From Lamellibrachia columna (taxonomy: Eukaryota > Annelida > Polychaeta > Sabellida > Siboglinidae), in assembly GCA_963662155.1 (NCBI GenBank), contig OY759269.1, positions 4,059,598 to 4,123,597 of the forward strand: a stretch of 64,000 nt of DNA. The letters are read 5' to 3'. The notes beneath the pieces were generated by a model. The model had not been told where the DNA came from and made no database searches. It saw nothing but the letters and a program-made list of their open reading frames with translations. The position numbers were made by a program, and so were the translations under genes. Positions 33,695 to 45,862 of this stretch are shown here, piece by piece; position 1 is the first letter of the stretch; the number at the start of each line of letters is the position of its first letter.

Positions 33695-33890
33695 GAGTCG
33701 CACTTTTTGACTTGACACTCTGGCATTTCGGGCGTACATGGGCTTTTCAGCCAAACACTTGAAACTTGATAATTCAGCCCGAGACTTGCGAGACTTGAGC
33801 AATGACTTGATAGAACTTTCGATCGATGCCTTTTTGCCGACAGAAAAAGGAGTATGACTATGAGTGACACTGACACCACGTCCGTCCACA
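33695..33890. repeat. dispersed 'GACTTG' repeat copy
   Basis: 'TTTCGATCGATGCCTTTTTG' then 'GACTATGAGTGACACTGAC', with GACTTG/AGACTTGCGAG runs. Related to 1995-2230. Confidence 0.5.
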
Positions 33891-34369
33891 GGGCTAAGAA
33901 AGGAAGGGGGGATTCGGTAAATGGTAAATTGTTGTATTTTTAGATCTATGCTGTGTAATCTTCATAAATTAATAGACGCGGAACCCGCACGCAATAAGCT
34001 AAAAGAGTCACGGGATGATTTATCTCTCCCCCCACACCATATATCATTGTATATCAACTTACATCGGCTAACGTCTCCATAGAAAATTATCTTCGAGAGG
34101 CGGTCACTAGAAATACGCGGTACGTGCCCCAAACCATCGTAGTCGTCTATGTTTGAGAATGTTGCTCAGTGGTGCTGAATTGTAGCGTTGCAGAATCTCA
34201 ACGTTGGTAACTTTGTCCTGCCATTGCACACCAAGGACCATACGTAGGCAACGTAGACAGAAGTTCTTTAATGAAGTAATGACTTACTCAGTGGTTCGGC
34301 TACCGTCGGTAGCCTCCATGGTGAACTGAATTCTGGGACTACTAGTTCGTGTTCTGCTCGCTAGTTGGA
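33891..34369. other. no gene recognised
   Basis: No supported feature. Confidence 0.4.
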
Positions 34370-34884
34370 ATAGCAAGCTGGCCGTTCCATACGTGGCTGG
34401 GTCGCATCCCCTCTCGTCTAGGTTTATAGTTGGAGTCGTCTTTATGGTCCATGTAACCTCTTAATCCATCTCGTGTTTCTGTTGCTTTCTCTGTCTATCT
34501 TCTTTGTTCCCTCCCAGTCAATGATGTAATTGTTTCTGTTGCTTTCTCTGTCTATCCTCTTTGTTCCCTCCCAGTCAATGATGTAATTGTTTCTGTTCGT
34601 ATTTTCAGCTCCGTGTCGTCTCCTAGTTGCTTCTTGATAATGTCCAGTGTATCGTTGATAAGGATGTTGGTGAAGAGATACATTGTATTGTGTGATATCA
34701 ACATATCACCTTGTTCTATCATGATTGAAGCCATTTCATTTGCTAAGTGTATACAGTTCATTATATATGTGGCGTGATGCCTTACCCACGGTGGGTCCAA
34801 GAAGGTATGCCTGTGATTTATTGACCCTGTGTAATTCACAATAGGTTGTCTGGTTTGTGAATTTTCGTAGTGCAGCACATCCAT
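34370..34884 (-). pseudogene. Penelope-like RT fragment fused to GIY-YIG fragment
   Basis: The minus frame has 'GDMLISHNTMYLFTNILIND' followed by 'TLDIIKKQLGDDTELK', the Penelope RT block S-F-D-V-x-x-L-F-T-N-(V/I)-P with the Asp changed to Asn. It then jumps into the C-terminal nuclease motif ('NNYIIDWEGT' in a shifted frame). That segment is tandemly duplicated (57 bp, near 34483-34597). The RT core and most of the nuclease are deleted. Same family as the insert at 16.1-16.6 kb. Confidence 0.75.
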
Positions 34885-35372
34885 GGTACATTTTCAGCAG
34901 TCGGGTGTAGGTACTTATACAGTTATTATGTTATCTTGTCATCTTCCTTCAATTGGTCATGTCATGAGATCAACAAGAAGTGCCGGACCAATAGCCGTTT
35001 TGCACTACGTCCGGGCCCGGACCTGTAGCAACAGCCTACTGTTTATTTGTAGACTAGCTGAATAAATTAACTTTGTTACTCGATAAAATATGTATACCTG
35101 TATTAAGTACAGAGCAGACCCTGCACAACGTTGTGTTGTGTTGCATTCTACGGCACAATGACATAACATATTTAATGCAGACAAACGTTTTGTAAACAAC
35201 ATATTTCACAATCAGTTCGTCAGTTGCCCTTCTGAACGAAACTGAGATTTGCTGACTTGCGGTCTTTAAAGCGTTCCCCACTTTCACGTCGTAAAACAGG
35301 TTAATACTCTCAGTCATTGCGTCATTTTACCTAATGCCTCCATGGAATTGTCACGTGGGTTATTCACTTCAG

Positions 35373-35579
35373 GTTGTTTCTGCCAGTAACAAAAGAATGG
35401 TCAACCTAATGAACTGCATGGACTCCTGTTTGAAGTGGCCGTCCAGTAGCGTCAGAAAATGGAAACTAACGAGATTTTTCTGGGACAATGGACCATGTCC
35501 GCCAAGTAAATGTCCCTCGGGTTCAACCCGGATACGGTCGGTTAAAGATGCTGTGTCACCCGTGCAGACGCGGGAGTGA
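35373..35579 (+). CDS. possible exon, unknown protein
   Basis: The acceptor 'GGGTTATTCACTTCAG' precedes 68 open codons ending TGA. The residues include 'MVNLMNCMDSCLKWPSS' and 'FFWDNGPCPPSKCPSG'. I do not recognise it, and it may be chance. Confidence 0.2.
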   Translation, partial: VVSASNKRMVNLMNCMDSCLKWPSSSVRKWKLTRFFWDNGPCPPSKCPSGSTRIRSVKDAVSPVQTRE

Positions 35580-35828
35580 CAGACTGACAGCTGTCACACG
35601 TCTATTGAGACCATCAGACGACACGTGCGAGCAGTTCTGGCGTGACACTTCAACATGAGAGCTGTTGCGGCTTACTCGAGTACGGTGTCTTGTCAGGTCC
35701 GACTTCAAGAAGCACTCCACATAGCCAAGAACGGCACTTTACACGCTCTTTCGCGTAACACCTATTTCGCTTGTAGTGCGGTATTAGGACACACACACTA
35801 GAATATCATCACTGCTGTGTAGTCACAG

Positions 35829-37365
35829 TGACGCCAAACTTCGCTAAGATTAACTCCAACCATTTGTGTAGCACGTTATTAATAAAAATGTAATGGAACA
35901 GAATAATAAGTTTGCGGGTTTTGTTTAGAATCGCTGAACTGGACGGACAACTGCCTCGTCAGCAGAGTTAGAAATACGAGGTTTACGAAATTGTACCGAA
36001 TTGCTATGCACAGGTGCGCTGATTAAAGATACATAATCTGACAGTTTGTTATCGTAAAATATCATGTCATACAATATACAGTTAAAGCTAACATATTGAA
36101 CGCCCAAATGCGTTTTGATGAACCACATATTGTGAAAATAAGATGTTAGAATATAATTATTGTGTTATTATTATATAACTATAGAACCGATCATTCTTGG
36201 TATATTTAAAGTATTCGTCACATCTGGACGCTTTGCGTGACATGAGTGAAGAAATTTCGATAAAAACTACGCACACCTTCGGGAGTGTTGGCTATTTTTA
36301 ACGACAAAGCGTAGAACAGCTAGGTGTGCCGGTCCACTTTGTTTGAATGCTATCAAGTGCTCTCACGCTGAAGTGTCAGGCAAAACTGCACTTTCCGAGG
36401 TGGAGATTTTATATTTCTCACACTATATATGCCTGCATTTCATACACGACGACAACCTAAACATGAATAGTTTGTTAACATTGGGCAAACTGTTGTTTTA
36501 GTGTGAATTCTCAGATTTGTCTTCTTTGATCATCATTTCTTTACTTCTTCTATTCGCTGTACGGATTCCGTTCCACAATAACTGAAATTAAAAGGAACGA
36601 CTTAAATCCCATACCATAGCCATGCAATATGTGAAAACATGTTTTCTCGTAAAAGGCATCCACGGACACTGGACAAAAATCATCAACTCACAAATTATTA
36701 TCATCATCATTATCATTAACCGTCATGTTTTTCTGCCTCTAGGACACATCCTCCCCAGACACGACAGAGACTCAAATATCCACCGGCGGCGACAGGGTGT
36801 CGATAAGCGGGTGTTCGGAAGACAGTAAGCCGGACAGCGGCCGAGGCTCCTCCGAAGACGCCACATCCAATGGTCTAAGTTCACCACCGCACCACACTGC
36901 GCTCAAGGGTCCGGGCGCGCCACCCCGTCCTCACTAGAACGCAGCTTTGAAATTCGAGGTCCGCCGCAAACTCGTCCACCACCTCCAAGATGGCGACGCC
37001 GATGTGCTGCGAAACGGTCACATTCATGTTCAGGCGCCAAGTAAAAGAAGGATTCGCCTAGCGAGTCAAGTGTGAGGAGTCGGCAACAACCAACGTAATG
37101 ATAGGGCCTACTAAGTGTCTCTTTTGGAGACCTGTCTTCGAATCGCTCGACGTTATATTTTTTATACTGTGGTGACAATACTGAACAATGATGCGCTCTG
37201 TTGGGACATATTCAGATTTAATATTATCATCGTTGAATAGTGACAGTGACTCCGGGCTTTCTTAAATTTAGCCCCAAGCATTCGTGTTGTACATATATAG
37301 TAATACAATTATCAGTAATCTATTGAAATGAGTTTGCATGTGAGTTTTGCTTAGAATCGTTGAAA
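35829..37365 (+). repeat. diverged direct repeat pair (35829-35945 and 37245-37365)
   Basis: Both copies run from 'CAGTGAC' through 'AGTTTGC' to 'TTTTG(T/C)TTAGAATCG(C/T)TGAA', at roughly 65-70% identity by eye. They bracket the exon at 36743. Confidence 0.5.
36743..36937 (+). CDS. terminal coding exon of an unidentified gene
   Basis: A strong acceptor ('CATGTTTTTCTGCCTCTAG') opens 64 codons to TAG. The sequence is Ser/Pro/Gly/Asp-rich with 'ISTGGDRVSISGCSEDS', 'KPDSGRGSSEDATSNG' and a basic Pro-rich end 'APPRPH'. It is GC-rich against an AT-rich background. Such DSGRG-type, low-complexity tails are common at the cytoplasmic C-terminus of receptors and adhesion proteins, but I cannot name the family. 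No upstream exon of the same gene is visible in the window. Confidence 0.5.
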   Translation, partial: DTSSPDTTETQISTGGDRVSISGCSEDSKPDSGRGSSEDATSNGLSSPPHHTALKGPGAPPRPH

Positions 37366-37547
37366 TGGGTAGGGAACTCTCACGTTCAACAGAACAAAGT
37401 GCCAGTTACCACCCGAAGAATGTGTCGAGGGACAAAATACGTGAACATAATTTGCACGAACGAGATATGCGCGATGCGTACGCGCGCAGGCAACCTATAC
37501 ATTTATGTGTGCACAATATATTCATAAGGTATCTAGGCTCCATTAAG

Positions 37548-37925
37548 ATTTAACAAGAGATTTAACAAGATTTGCCATCCAAGCCAAAGGCTCAGATGGC
37601 AAGTGGACAAGGAAGCCATTGGCTTATCGAGAGTCCAACAATGTTCATCTACTTATAACCCGCCCTCCTGAGATATGTGTCAACCTTGTTTTTAAACATA
37701 TTCACGCTGCTAGCAGTTACACAATCTGTAGACAATTTGTTCCATTCATTTATTGTCCTCTGTGAGAACGAGTGCTTCCTGATGTCCAATCTACATTGAT
37801 CCTTTACTAATTTTACCTCATGTCCTCTAGTTCTACTTTCCTTCTTGAGTGAGAAAAACATATTTCTATCAATATTTTCATACCCATTCAATATCTTAAA
37901 AATACAATTGCACACACAGTTAGAT
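37548..37925 (-). mobile_element. LINE-A 3' fragment
   Basis: The minus frame 37649-37915 equals the last 80 or so residues of LINE-A ORF2 almost exactly ('YENIDRNMFFSLKKESRTRG'). It ends with the tail and two AATCTTGTTA-type units at 37550-37572. 5'-truncated and young by identity. Confidence 0.9.
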
Positions 37926-38255
37926 CGCTGCTAACAGTTAAACCAGCTACTTGTACTGCCCGCTGTAGCAGCATTAGGCTATAGATTGGAAATCACGAAA
38001 GTAGTAGTTAATGTTTAATTTTAATTATTTAGTAATAAAAACTTTATGGTAAACATGTTTGTAACTTGCTGAAATGGATGCTTGACAATGAAGCTGTCAT
38101 TAAATTATTTGTTTTAAGTTTGCTATTTTGACAAATTGTGTTAAAGGGTAAACCTTATATGACCAAATCTTTTTGTTTTGAAACATGGGGAAAATATTAC
38201 TCTTCACAATAAACACAACTAAGCGTATAATTATCGATATTGCCTATGTCTTGCA
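37926..38255. other. no gene recognised
   Basis: AT-rich spacer. Confidence 0.4.
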
Positions 38256-38256
38256 T

Positions 38257-38327
<71 letters not shown>

Positions 38328-38365
38328 CTCACGCACGCACTCACGCACGCACGCACGCACGCACG
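38256..38365. repeat. (ACGC)n microsatellite
   Basis: About 27 units with two CTC interruptions. Confidence 0.95.
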
Positions 38366-38685
38366 GAATTATATATATATGCTCGTGCCAACATGGAAGG
38401 TCTGAGAACGTGGATCCAAACAACTTGATACAACATTTATCGTTGCGTAGCCTAACTTCTTGCGTAGCCAAACATTCTCCCGACATGTGATCACATACAT
38501 GGGGGCACGTACACTCCACGTACATACATGAAGGCACGTACACGCCACTCTGGTCTCAAGACGGAGCCTTCACGATTGGTTACACTGTCGTACAATAACA
38601 ACGGAGGGGGATTATTAGCAGCTCCTGAGCCGCGAATCTGTGATGACAGACGACACCATCCAATCGGTCCCAATGCACCCAGATG

Positions 38686-38687
<2 letters not shown>

Positions 38688-38748
<61 letters not shown>
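38688..38748. repeat. (AT)n microsatellite
   Basis: About 30 dinucleotides. Confidence 0.95.
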
Positions 38749-38750
<2 letters not shown>

Positions 38751-39297
38751 AAGCTAATCCAGAGATCAGACATCTTGTTCCCCACCAGCCAGCAACGGAA
38801 AAAACATACGATCAACCTCAATACTCATCACCAATTCTTCTTTGACATCGCCGCCACATGGCAGTACTCCGAGGCAGGCCACAGGAAAGATCCATATGAC
38901 GTGGATTGTTGTGGGAATGCCAAGAGAACTGTAGATTAGGCAGTAAAGCGGAGTCACATTATTCAGTCAGTGGGGGCTTGCACAAACCGAGTCGCAGATC
39001 AACTATTTGACTGTAGCAGTGATGAAGTGGGAGACGCTCAGAAGGAAATGGAAACTTGCGATGCAATACAAATTCGTGGCACTACACTTCTCCACTGAGT
39101 CATGCAGCTAGGCGAAGGCCGGGTATACACCCAAAAAATGCCTTGAATGTTGAATGAATGTTGCTTCGAAAACGGCACCGAAAACTCTAGATTGGCAACT
39201 TTGTTGTTGCTCTGTGCGAAAGTAAGATTCAAATTGCTGAGCTACAACTGATTAAGGTACGTTTTTGTAATAGCGCGGTACCCAGTCCGTGGGACTG

Positions 39298-39375
39298 CTC
39301 AAAGCACGTTACACTTCACTCACTGGCAGACCTGTTCATTCCAACGCCATCTCGACCTCTCTGGGAAGCATTTAG
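39298..39375 (+). repeat. dispersed 'TGGCAGACCTGTTC' repeat, single-copy form
   Basis: Unexpanded parent form of the tandem versions at 24.6 and 49.1 kb: 'ACTTCACTCACTGGCAGACC' and 'TCTCTGGGAAGCATTTAG'. Confidence 0.75.
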
Positions 39376-39660
39376 CGTAAGTGTTTCGCTTATCCTAATG
39401 AGAAAAACATAATTATTGAAGAGGAGATATCATGTATTTATTAATGTTTACTACAGTACCAATTGTACGTATTGTCTTCACGTGATCTATAATTTGACAA
39501 GATAACATTATTACTTTATGGATACTATACAAGCCTCGAAGTAATGTCGTATATTGTAATTCTGTCTTCAAACAACTTTTGTGATGCTGTAGTGCTCATC
39601 TGTAACATAAGCGAATGAGATATGTTATCCTCAAAGCATATAATCGTATGATTATTGTTA

Positions 39661-39768
39661 TGTCTTTTGTCATCCGCCCGATTCAGAACACGCACATTTA
39701 TTCATATCCACTACACCGCGCACAACCCATATCGTTCTCGTTTCCACTCGCAGTACTCGAACACTACA
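39661..39768 (-). repeat. putative gypsy 3' LTR with adjacent polypurine tract
   Basis: On the minus strand, 'AAAGGAGGAAGGGAA' precedes TGTAGTGTTCGAG, a PPT followed by the TG start of an LTR. An AATAAA lies about 65 bp in. The end at 39661 (..GACA) is a guess. Confidence 0.45.
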
Positions 39769-40024
39769 TTCCCTTCCTCCTTTAAACTTATACTTCCAAC
39801 ACGCAATTAACAACTTAGACTACTAGTATGTACTACACAGCTAGTTTAACAAATTCAATCGCATTTGTTGAGACTTCAGCTTCCAAGCTAGTTACTAAAG
39901 TCCACACAGTGTCCATTTAAAGTCCAACACATATTTGCTAATTAAAGTCCAAACATATTTGTCAATTAAAGTCCAAACATATTTGTCACTAGGCTTTCAC
40001 AGCCTTTATCTGAGGGCGCTAGTC

Positions 40025-43000
40025 TCACCTCAGTATCTGACGTGCATACTTTATTTCACTACAGTCTTGGTACTTCACAGGTACCTTCATCAAATGTTTC
40101 GACCTTGTTCGATGCGGTGACCCCAAGTTTGGTGTCTTCATTGAAGTACTCATGCTTGGTGACTTCCTTGGAGTATTGGCCTGCAATCCTCCTGTTTCTG
40201 CACAATCAGGCACAGAAGACCTTTGGTTCACCGTTGATGAAGTTGTTCCTTCAGTGGCTGTATATGGTTTCACGAACGAGCTGTTTCTCCTGTACTCAAC
40301 ACCGTCCGGTGATCTCACTGTCAGTTCTTGACCTTCTTTCTTTTCGACTGTGAACGGAGTGTGCTCAAAGTTGATTGACAGTTTTCCGGATGTCTTTGTA
40401 TTCTTTAGTAGAACTTGTTCTCCAGGTAACACTGGGCTTAACATGGCTCCACGTCTGCTATCTGCATATGCTTTGGCAGTTAGTTTGTGGTTCCAATCAC
40501 GGTCTCGAACATTCTCGTCCAGAATACTTTTGTCACTTCAAAGTTCTGGCAACTTTGTTTTCAGCTCTCTGCCGAACATGAGATATGCTGGAGTCACACC
40601 TGTACTGACTTGTGGTGTAGTTCTGTATGCCAACAGAAACTTCATGAGTTCTCCTTTCCATCCCTTTCCTTCCACATGAGCCACTTTGAGTGCTTTCAGA
40701 AGTGTTCGGTTCTGTCTCTCCACCTCCCCATTTGCTTGTGGCCACAAAGGTGGAGATGTATGGTGTTCGATTCCATGTTCCAGTAAGAAACTCTTGAATT
40801 CCTCACATTGGAATTGACTGCCGTTGTCTGATTTCACCGAGAACGGGTATCCATATCTGGCAAAGATAGGAATTAAAGCCCCGATGATTTTCTCGGTTGT
40901 AGTCGAATGCATGATGACAACTTCGAAGAATCAACTATAATAGTCAACTATCACCAGCAGATTTTTGCCCGTAGGCAAAGGTCCCATTATGTCTATGGCA
41001 ACGTCTTGCCACGGTCCTGTCGGAGGTTCAGTTCTCTGCATCGGCTCTGGTGGACTCAGTTGACTCACAACTTGACATCCATGGCATGATCTGCATATTT
41101 TCTCAGCATCATTGTCCATTCTCGGCCACCAGACTTTGGTTCTGAGCTGCTGTTTCATCTTTATGATCCCTTGGTGTCCTTCATGAACAAGGTGTAGGAC
41201 ATCATCTCGAAGTCTTCGTGGTATTACAATCCTTGTCCCACGTAACACCAGCTTCCCAAGAACACAGAGTTCATTCTTCACACACGTGTAGTATGGCATC
41301 TTGCACTCATGCCAGTTCCCATGTTGTATGTAGTGTCTCACACTGGTCAGCTCTGCGTCTTCTTCTGATGCAATTTCTACGTCACCTGCTGTAAGAGCAA
41401 CTGGTGTGCTTTCCTCAGCCATCATCCGCACCACCTCAATTTCTTCTCCACTCTTGTTTTTTGGTGTTGTCTGATTTAGTCGTGAGAGCGCATCAGCAAT
41501 ATTTGTTTTCCCTGGCTGGTAGATCACCTTGTACTGGTACCATTGAAGACGAAGCACCCATCTTTCTATCCTCGCCGATGGCTTCGATGTTCTGCTGTAG
41601 ATGCATTCCAACGGTTTGTAGTCCATCTCCAGTTCGAATTCACGTCCATACACGTATAGGTGAAATCTTTCACATGCCCACACGAGTGCCAACACCTCTT
41701 TCTTTGTTTGGGAGTATCTCTGCTCTACTGCTGTGAGGTTCCTGGACGCATATGCCACAACTCTCCATTGTCCCTCCTGGAGCTGTGTCAGAACTGCTCC
41801 GAGTCCTGTTGGTCCTGCATCTGCTACAACGCGTGTTTTGCAGTCATTCTTGAAGTAAGCCAGCGTCTCCGCGCTTGTCATGAGCTTCTTCAGCTCTCTG
41901 AATGCTTCTTCTTGGTCCTCTCCCCATGTGAACTTCTGATCCTTTCTGGTGAGGATTCTTAGTGGTTCAGCCACCTCTGCGAAGTTCGGCAGGAACTTGG
42001 CAGAATATTGCACAAGTCCGAGAAATGATCTCACTTCTGATGCATTCTTTGGGCTTTGTGCGTTTACGATCGCATCTATCTTCTCTTCACTTGGCATGAT
42101 CCCCTGTTTCCCCAGATCATGGCCGTAAAATGTCAGTCGAGGTAATCTGAACTTGCATTTACCGCCGTTCAGTGTTAAGCCACACTCCTTGAGACGATTA
42201 AGCACGGCAAACAAGTTCTCGTCGTGTTCCTTGACGCCTCGTCCATGTACGATCACGTCGTCTGCTATGTTTGCTGCTCCCTTGCAGTCTCGCAGTACAT
42301 CCTTCACGATCTTCTGATAGTTCTCAGGTGCTGAGGCAATGCCAAACATTAGCCTGCGATACCTGTACAATCCTCGGTGTGTCACGAATGTAATTATTTC
42401 CTGTGACTCCTCTGCCAGCTCCACTTGGTGAAATCCCCATTTGAGATTTAGCTTGCTGAACACCGTCGACCCACTTAAGTCTTGGAGAACTTCCTCAATG
42501 GTTGGAATAGGATGTCTCTCTCTCACAATTGCCTCGTTGGCTCTTCGCATGTCTACACAGATACGCATGTCGCCATCTGGTTTGGGTACTACTACAACAG
42601 GTGATAACCACGTCGTTGGTGTGTTCGAAACTTCTTTGATGATCTCTTTCTCCAGTAGCTCATCCAGTTTCTTCTCTACTTTCTCTCATAGACCGAATGG
42701 CAAACGACGTACTGGTTGCGCGATTGGTTGTACGGTTTTGTCGACGTGTAACTTCAGTTGGTAATTCTTGAGTTTTCCCATGCCTGCAAATACGTCTGCG
42801 AACTTCCGGCATATGTCAGCATCAGTCCCTCTTCTGTGACGGAGTATGTGTGTGGGTGTTCGAGGGGTCCAACCCTCAACACATCTAGCTTTTCAGCTGT
42901 ACGTCTTCCGAGTAGTGTTTTACCGGTCCCGTTTATGACAGTGAATTCTCCTTCACACTTCCCGTCATTATTTTCACACTCAATCTCTGCCACAAATGTT

Positions 43001-43161
43001 CCAAGGGCGTCAATGGGTTTCTCTTGTCCATATACAAACAGTTTCTTGTTTGTTCTGCGTGACACGTATTTTACACCATCCTTCTTGAGCATCTCCCATA
43101 TGACTTTGTTCATAATGTTACAGGTTGCCCCTGAGTTGATGAGTATTGAGATTATGGCCAC
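40025..43161 (-). pseudogene. gypsy pol (protease, RT, RNase H, integrase), broken
   Basis: Protease 'ILINSGATCNIM' (about 43135) has Asn where the catalytic Asp belongs. RT: 'VFSKLNLKWGFHQVEL' (Asp to Asn in motif A) and 'NIADDVIVHG' (motif C intact). RNase H: 'VVADAGPTGLGAVLTQ'. Integrase: zinc-binding 'HEGHQGI' and 'CRSCHGCQV', then catalytic 'DVAIDIMG', 'VKSDNGSQF' and 'NGEVERQN'. Interruptions: a frameshift near 42825 and TGA at 42686-42688, 40931-40933 and 40538-40540. All three TGA sit where related proteins have Arg, consistent with CGA to TGA. The C-terminal part to 40025 includes 'LPGEQVLLKN'. Confidence 0.92.
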
Positions 43162-43199
43162 CCCTCCAAACTGTGTGTCACGCGCAAAATGTCCCTGTC

Positions 43200-43520
43200 T
43201 ATTGCAATGGTAGCATCTTTGTTCCGTTTGCCTGTGAGATGTTGTTCTTCCAGTAACACTGTCATTTCCCTTTCCTTACCATTTTGGCTTGTTTTTGTTG
43301 ACAGCATTCACTTGTGCGTCATTTGATGCTCCTGGATTTTCCATTGCCTCCATTTGAAGGTCTGCTTCAAATGCTCTGGCGACATCTTGTAGATCTTTCA
43401 ACAGTATGTTCCCCATCTTCTCGAGGAACTTTCTCCGTAGGTGTATGCTTCTGCATTTCTCTATTACCTAGTCTCTGATAGCTTCATCAACATTGCCAAA
43501 CCCGCATGATATTGCTTTCT
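43200..43520 (-). pseudogene. gypsy gag C-terminal remnant with zinc knuckle
   Basis: 'RCYHCNRQGHFARD' has C-x2-C-x4-H but lacks the last Cys. Upstream are 'SFGNVDEAIRD', a stop, then 'VIEKCRSIHLRRKFLEK'. Two in-frame stops. Confidence 0.75.
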
Positions 43521-43560
43521 GTCGTAGACGAGACACGTATATTGGACTATTTGCTTATCA

Positions 43561-43781
43561 GTTACTGTGTCTGTGGCCTGTGCCACTGCATTCAGGAATG
43601 GCAGACTTACTTCATTATTAATACTTGTCACGCAATTAGCTGTGATTGTGCTGAATTACCATTATATTCACCATCTCCAGTCTCCGAAGTTTAACCTACA
43701 TAACTTGCAGGCAGTGTTGTTGCCAAAGGCAAGAAATTTGGGGACATAATAAAGCATAGGCATAGTAATTAAATATACCAG

Positions 43782-43815
<34 letters not shown>

Positions 43816-44090
43816 AGGAATTTTTTCAGGGAGGGGCAAGATAGAGAATATATATTTCCTTTCTTCTTTCTTGCCAAGTGTCATGAATACAACATTGTAT
43901 TAATCAGCATGACTCATCTTTAAAACATAAGCTCTTAGCCAATTAGCCAGTCACTGGGCTTAAATAGCAAATTATCTATGTGCATTATATATATATAATT
44001 ATATATATATAAGTAAACATATACTTTGAGCTCACGAATAAACAGTACGTTTGAAAAAATTCCAGATCCAGGGGGTAAGTGCCTCCCCTT
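43561..44090. other. spacer with short AT tract (43784-43812)
   Basis: No gene recognised. Confidence 0.4.
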
Positions 44091-44099
44091 ACCCCCCCA

Positions 44100-44225
44100 C
44101 AACCCATGGCCAAAAGCACATGTGTATGGTCTCATTTCGGCAAAAGCCCTTCACAAAAGGTTATTTTTATTTGGTATTGTAAAATGGAGGCTATGTGCAA
44201 GACTAAACATTATGCACTTTTATTA

Positions 44226-44318
<93 letters not shown>

Positions 44319-44357
44319 AGTGCTATGTGCAAGACTAAACATTATGCACTTTTATTA

Positions 44358-44395
<38 letters not shown>

Positions 44396-44498
44396 TAATA
44401 AAAGTGCATATTGTTTAGTCTTGTACATAGTCTCCATTTTACAATAATACCAAATAAAAATAACCTTTTGTGAAGGGCTTTTGCCGAAATGAGACCAT

Positions 44499-44584
<86 letters not shown>

Positions 44585-44687
44585 TAATAAAAGTGCATAT
44601 TGTTTAGTCTTGTACATAGTCTCCATTTTACAATAATACCAAATAAAAATAACCTTTTGTGAAGGGCTTTTGCCGAAATGAGACCAT

Positions 44688-44742
<55 letters not shown>

Positions 44743-44835
44743 AGTGCATATTGTTTAGTCTTGTACATAGTCTCCATTTTACAATAATACCAAATAAAAA
44801 TAACTTTTTGTGAAGGGCTTTTGCTGAAATGAGAC

Positions 44836-44879
<44 letters not shown>

Positions 44880-44890
44880 AGTGCATATTG
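44100..44890. repeat. inverted array of about 120-bp units separated by (AT)n
   Basis: The unit 'AAAAGCCCTTCACAAAAGG' through 'AACATTATGCACTTTTATTA' is forward at 44100-44228. A short forward/reverse piece is at 44309-44360. Reverse copies start near 44393, 44583, 44733 and (partial) 44871. Each ends at a pure AT tract of 30-90 bp. The opposed copies can form a large hairpin. Confidence 0.9.
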
Positions 44891-45862
44891 TGATAATTAT
44901 TTTCCTTCCTTATGCGACAGTGTATAAGAGGATTGTTTGCTTTACTTAGTCTTTACAAATTATCATGTATTTTTTACAATGCTAGACTTTTGGTAGACAA
45001 AGCATAGCCACATGTGTAGGCCTATTATTCTCCTAAAATAATTATGTGAATGTTATGTGTAAACCTACATAAAATTAAATATCTTAATCACAAGTTTCAG
45101 AAAGTATTTCAAAAGACATGGACATAGCCAAAAGGTGACCTGACTACTGTCATATTTGTTCACATTTTGCAGGCCTTTAGTTTGAACAGTTTGATGTCAT
45201 TAACATTCTGTTTATATATTATGCTAAGAAAACAATTATACTTTGTGCTATGATCATTGCCAGATTGACAATACTAGGTGTGGGATTTTTGAAGACTGGC
45301 TTGAGGCAATTTATATATATAGTTTTGGTATTTTGTGTTATAGGGCCATCAAATGTAAATAGTGTTCAGAGTTTTATCATGTCAGGCATATAATGCTAAT
45401 TTATTGAGTAATCATTGCTTATGATGGCTTGCGTCAATTTGTACCATTTTGAAAATATTCCAAACCACTTCTAACGTAGCAGGATGTCGGCTAGTAGAAA
45501 TTAAATCTTATAGTTAGGGTAGTGTTGACAGAGTCAGACCAGTTTTTGAAGTGAAAACTTGAGTTCATACTTATAATAATGTTTTGAAATAGTCTTTTAT
45601 AAATAGTCCTTTGGAGATGGATACCATTTGAGACAACATAAGATAACAATTTGAGTGAAGTCACTGGCTCAAATCATCACACTACTTGCTAACAGTGATG
45701 TTCTTGAATTAAACTTATAAGCTTTAATAATTGATATTTCAGGTTCTTCTTTTGTTTACAAGTATAGATCTAAAATCTAACCATTATGGTAAAAACATTG
45801 TTTCAACATATTCTGAATTAGAATAAATACAATTATTCTTATTATCCACTTGAACACTATCG
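44891..45862. other. no gene recognised
   Basis: AT-rich single-copy-looking DNA. Confidence 0.4.

Larger units (their letters stand above)
39661..43560 (-). mobile_element. gypsy-type LTR retrotransposon, 5'-truncated and decayed
   Basis: Minus-strand order is gag remnant, CCHC, protease, RT, RNase H, integrase, polypurine tract and 3' LTR, which is gypsy order (integrase after RNase H). No 5' LTR is visible beyond about 43560. It has several nonsense and active-site mutations (see the pol entry). Confidence 0.9.

Noticed and set aside
36903..37178. 91-codon minus-strand frame
   Set aside because: Overlaps the end of the 36743 exon on the opposite strand and has no domain or splice support.
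38185..38543. His/Ala/Arg/Thr repeat frames (also at 15147-15501)
   Set aside because: Tetranucleotide microsatellites, not coding.
40042..43213. Several plus-strand frames of 60-150 codons
   Set aside because: Antisense shadows of the minus-strand gypsy pol.
39661..43560. Complete LTR retrotransposon
   Set aside because: Only one putative LTR is seen; no second copy of 'TGTAGTGTTCGAG' beyond 43.5 kb in minus orientation.
44079..44695. Ile-Tyr repeat proteins
   Set aside because: (AT)n tracts translated.
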